Notes under the pieces: generated by a model
Told to the model about the DNA's origin: nothing
Database searches by the model: none
What the model saw: the letters and a program-made list of their open reading frames with translations, nothing else
Shown: piece by piece, positions 63,302 to 64,000 of the stretch
Layout of the letters: the number at the start of each line of letters is the position of its first letter
How positions within the stretch are numbered: the first letter of the stretch is position 1
DNA from: Mesorhizobium sp. SOD10
GTDB lineage: Bacteria; Pseudomonadota; Alphaproteobacteria; Rhizobiales; Rhizobiaceae
Direction of reading: 5' to 3'
DNA length: 64,000 nucleotides
NCBI GenBank assembly: GCA_000824805.1
Contig: CCNA01000034.1
Location: 682,001 to 746,000 of the forward strand
Made by a program: the position numbers and the translations under genes

Positions 63302-63526
63302 TCACGATGTGGTCAGAAGGATGCCGCGGCCAAATTCGTCAGCCAACCTCATGATAAGCAGCTTCTCACGTGCCGTAAGGCGCTTTTGATCGACAAAACG
63401 CCAATTGCGCTCGTAAAGGGCGAAGGCCTCTTTCGCGGGGATGGGGCGCGCGACATCGCGGTTCCAGGCGAGGGCCTGGAGCTCGGGAAAGTCTGCAGGA
63501 ATGATCGGCGCAATATTCGCGGTCAT
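63302..63526 (-). CDS. Small partner of the AbiEii-type gene
   Basis: A 74-residue protein beginning at ATG 63526 (MTANIAPIIPADFPELQALAWN), or 87 residues from an in-frame TTG at 63565. It has WNRDVARPIPAKEAFALYERNWRFVD and a helix LTAREKLLIMRLADEFG. It is unlike the AbiEi winged-helix antitoxin, but precedes the AbiEii-type gene on the same strand and could neutralise it. Not otherwise recognised. More AT-rich than most neighbours. Confidence 0.7.
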   Translation of the reverse strand: MTANIAPIIPADFPELQALAWNRDVARPIPAKEAFALYERNWRFVDQKRLTAREKLLIMRLADEFGRGILLTTS

Positions 63527-63577
63527 AGTGCGCTCAAGATAGTGCAGAGCGCTTAACAAATCCAATGCTGGCGGAGA

Positions 63578-64000
63578 CTAGACCGGCAGCGCTTCGGAAA
63601 ACTCCACGGCCTTGCCCTGGCCGAACGTGACGATCTCACCATCCCACATGACGCGCGTGCCGCGCAGGATGGTGCCGACCGGCCAGCCGGTGACCTCCTT
63701 GCCGTCATAGGGCGTCCAGCCAGCCTTGGAGCCGGCCTGCGCGTTGGTGATGGTCTCGCGCCGCTTCATATCGACGACCGTGAAATCGGCATCGTAGCCG
63801 GCCGCGATGCGGCCTTTCCTGGCCATGCCGAAAATGCGCTGCGGACCGTGGCTGGAGAGGTCGACGAAGCGCTGCAAGGTGAGCCGGCCGGCATTCACAT
63901 GGTCCAGCATGATCGGCACCAGGGTCTGCACCCCTGTCATGCCCGACGGCGAGGCCGGATAGGGCTTTGCCTTCTCGGCCAGCGTATGCGGCGCGTGGTC
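63578..64000 (-). CDS. Dihydroorotase, 5'-truncated by the window edge
   Basis: The C-terminal 140 residues of an amidohydrolase; the start lies beyond 64000. The edge shows DHAPHTLAEKAK, the metal-binding Asp/His region of dihydroorotase type I and related hydantoinase-like enzymes, then SSHGPQRIFGMARKGRIAAGYDADFTVVD near the end. Dihydroorotase of pyrimidine synthesis fits best. An in-frame ATG at 63940 is internal. Confidence 0.85.
   Translation of the reverse strand, partial: DHAPHTLAEKAKPYPASPSGMTGVQTLVPIMLDHVNAGRLTLQRFVDLSSHGPQRIFGMARKGRIAAGYDADFTVVDMKRRETITNAQAGSKAGWTPYDGKEVTGWPVGTILRGTRVMWDGEIVTFGQGKAVEFSEALPV

Overview
The window looks like a chromosomal segment of an alphaproteobacterium of the order Hyphomicrobiales (Rhizobiales), most likely Mesorhizobium or a close relative. 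The reasons are high GC with strongly GC-ending codons, the gene order rpsF-rpsR-rplI ... dnaB ... radA-cvpA-purF, rhizobial proteins such as a TIGR02301-type protein and a PssA/Psd pair, and short palindromic intergenic repeats of the kind common in rhizobia. No rRNA, tRNA, IS element, CRISPR array or prophage was found. Most genes are housekeeping or general metabolism. Organism identity is inferred from gene content and order, not from a marker comparison.

Layout. 1-1630: a TadG-like von Willebrand pilus-assembly protein on the minus strand. 1.8-12.7 kb (plus strand): ribosomal operon rpsF-rpsR-rplI, a cyclopropane-fatty-acid synthase-like methyltransferase, ynfA, an Rsm22-like methyltransferase, dnaB, an unrecognised low-GC gene coupled to radA, then cvpA and purF. 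12.7-20.4 kb: an SDR, small secreted proteins, an OsmC protein, an S10 carboxypeptidase-like protein, two DMT transporters, a possible small RNA, and a divergent LysR/tautomerase pair. 20.5-24.3 kb: membrane lipid genes, namely an Aas-like acyltransferase/acyl-ACP synthetase fusion and a pssA-psd operon. 24.5-32.7 kb: SMP-30 and ABM proteins, an ArsR/Atm1-type ABC exporter operon, a LysM protein, a LOG-family protein, a heptanucleotide repeat array between convergent genes, a second LysR divergent from a muconolactone-isomerase-like gene, and a ProC-like reductase.

32.7-40.7 kb is a tripartite RND efflux operon (adaptor plus two permeases, MdtABC-like) with ATGA overlaps. 41-47 kb holds an S41-like peptidase, a 2OG-Fe(II) oxygenase with a frameshifted tail, an SDR, a DoxX gene with a disturbed start, and an MBL-fold/TPR pair. 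47-52.5 kb holds a CHASE-like/PAS/GGDEF/EAL protein, a CorA-type transporter, a GST and RarD. 53-58.6 kb (minus) is one tightly packed gene string cysS - 39-codon ORF - VOC - GFA - GFA - pip - cimA. 59-64 kb holds small conserved proteins, a YedK/HMCES protein, a Nudix hydrolase, an AbiEii-type nucleotidyltransferase with a small partner, and a 5'-truncated dihydroorotase at the window edge.

Nothing here is clearly a large new system. The best leads are: the foreign-looking gene translationally coupled to radA; the small ORF nested by 4-base overlaps between cysS and the VOC gene; the candidate C-rich-loop small RNA at 18.9 kb; the heptamer array that contains both stop codons of a convergent gene pair; the Aas-like protein with altered acyltransferase motifs; and two neighbouring genes with single-base frame disturbances at 43.5 and 45.0 kb.
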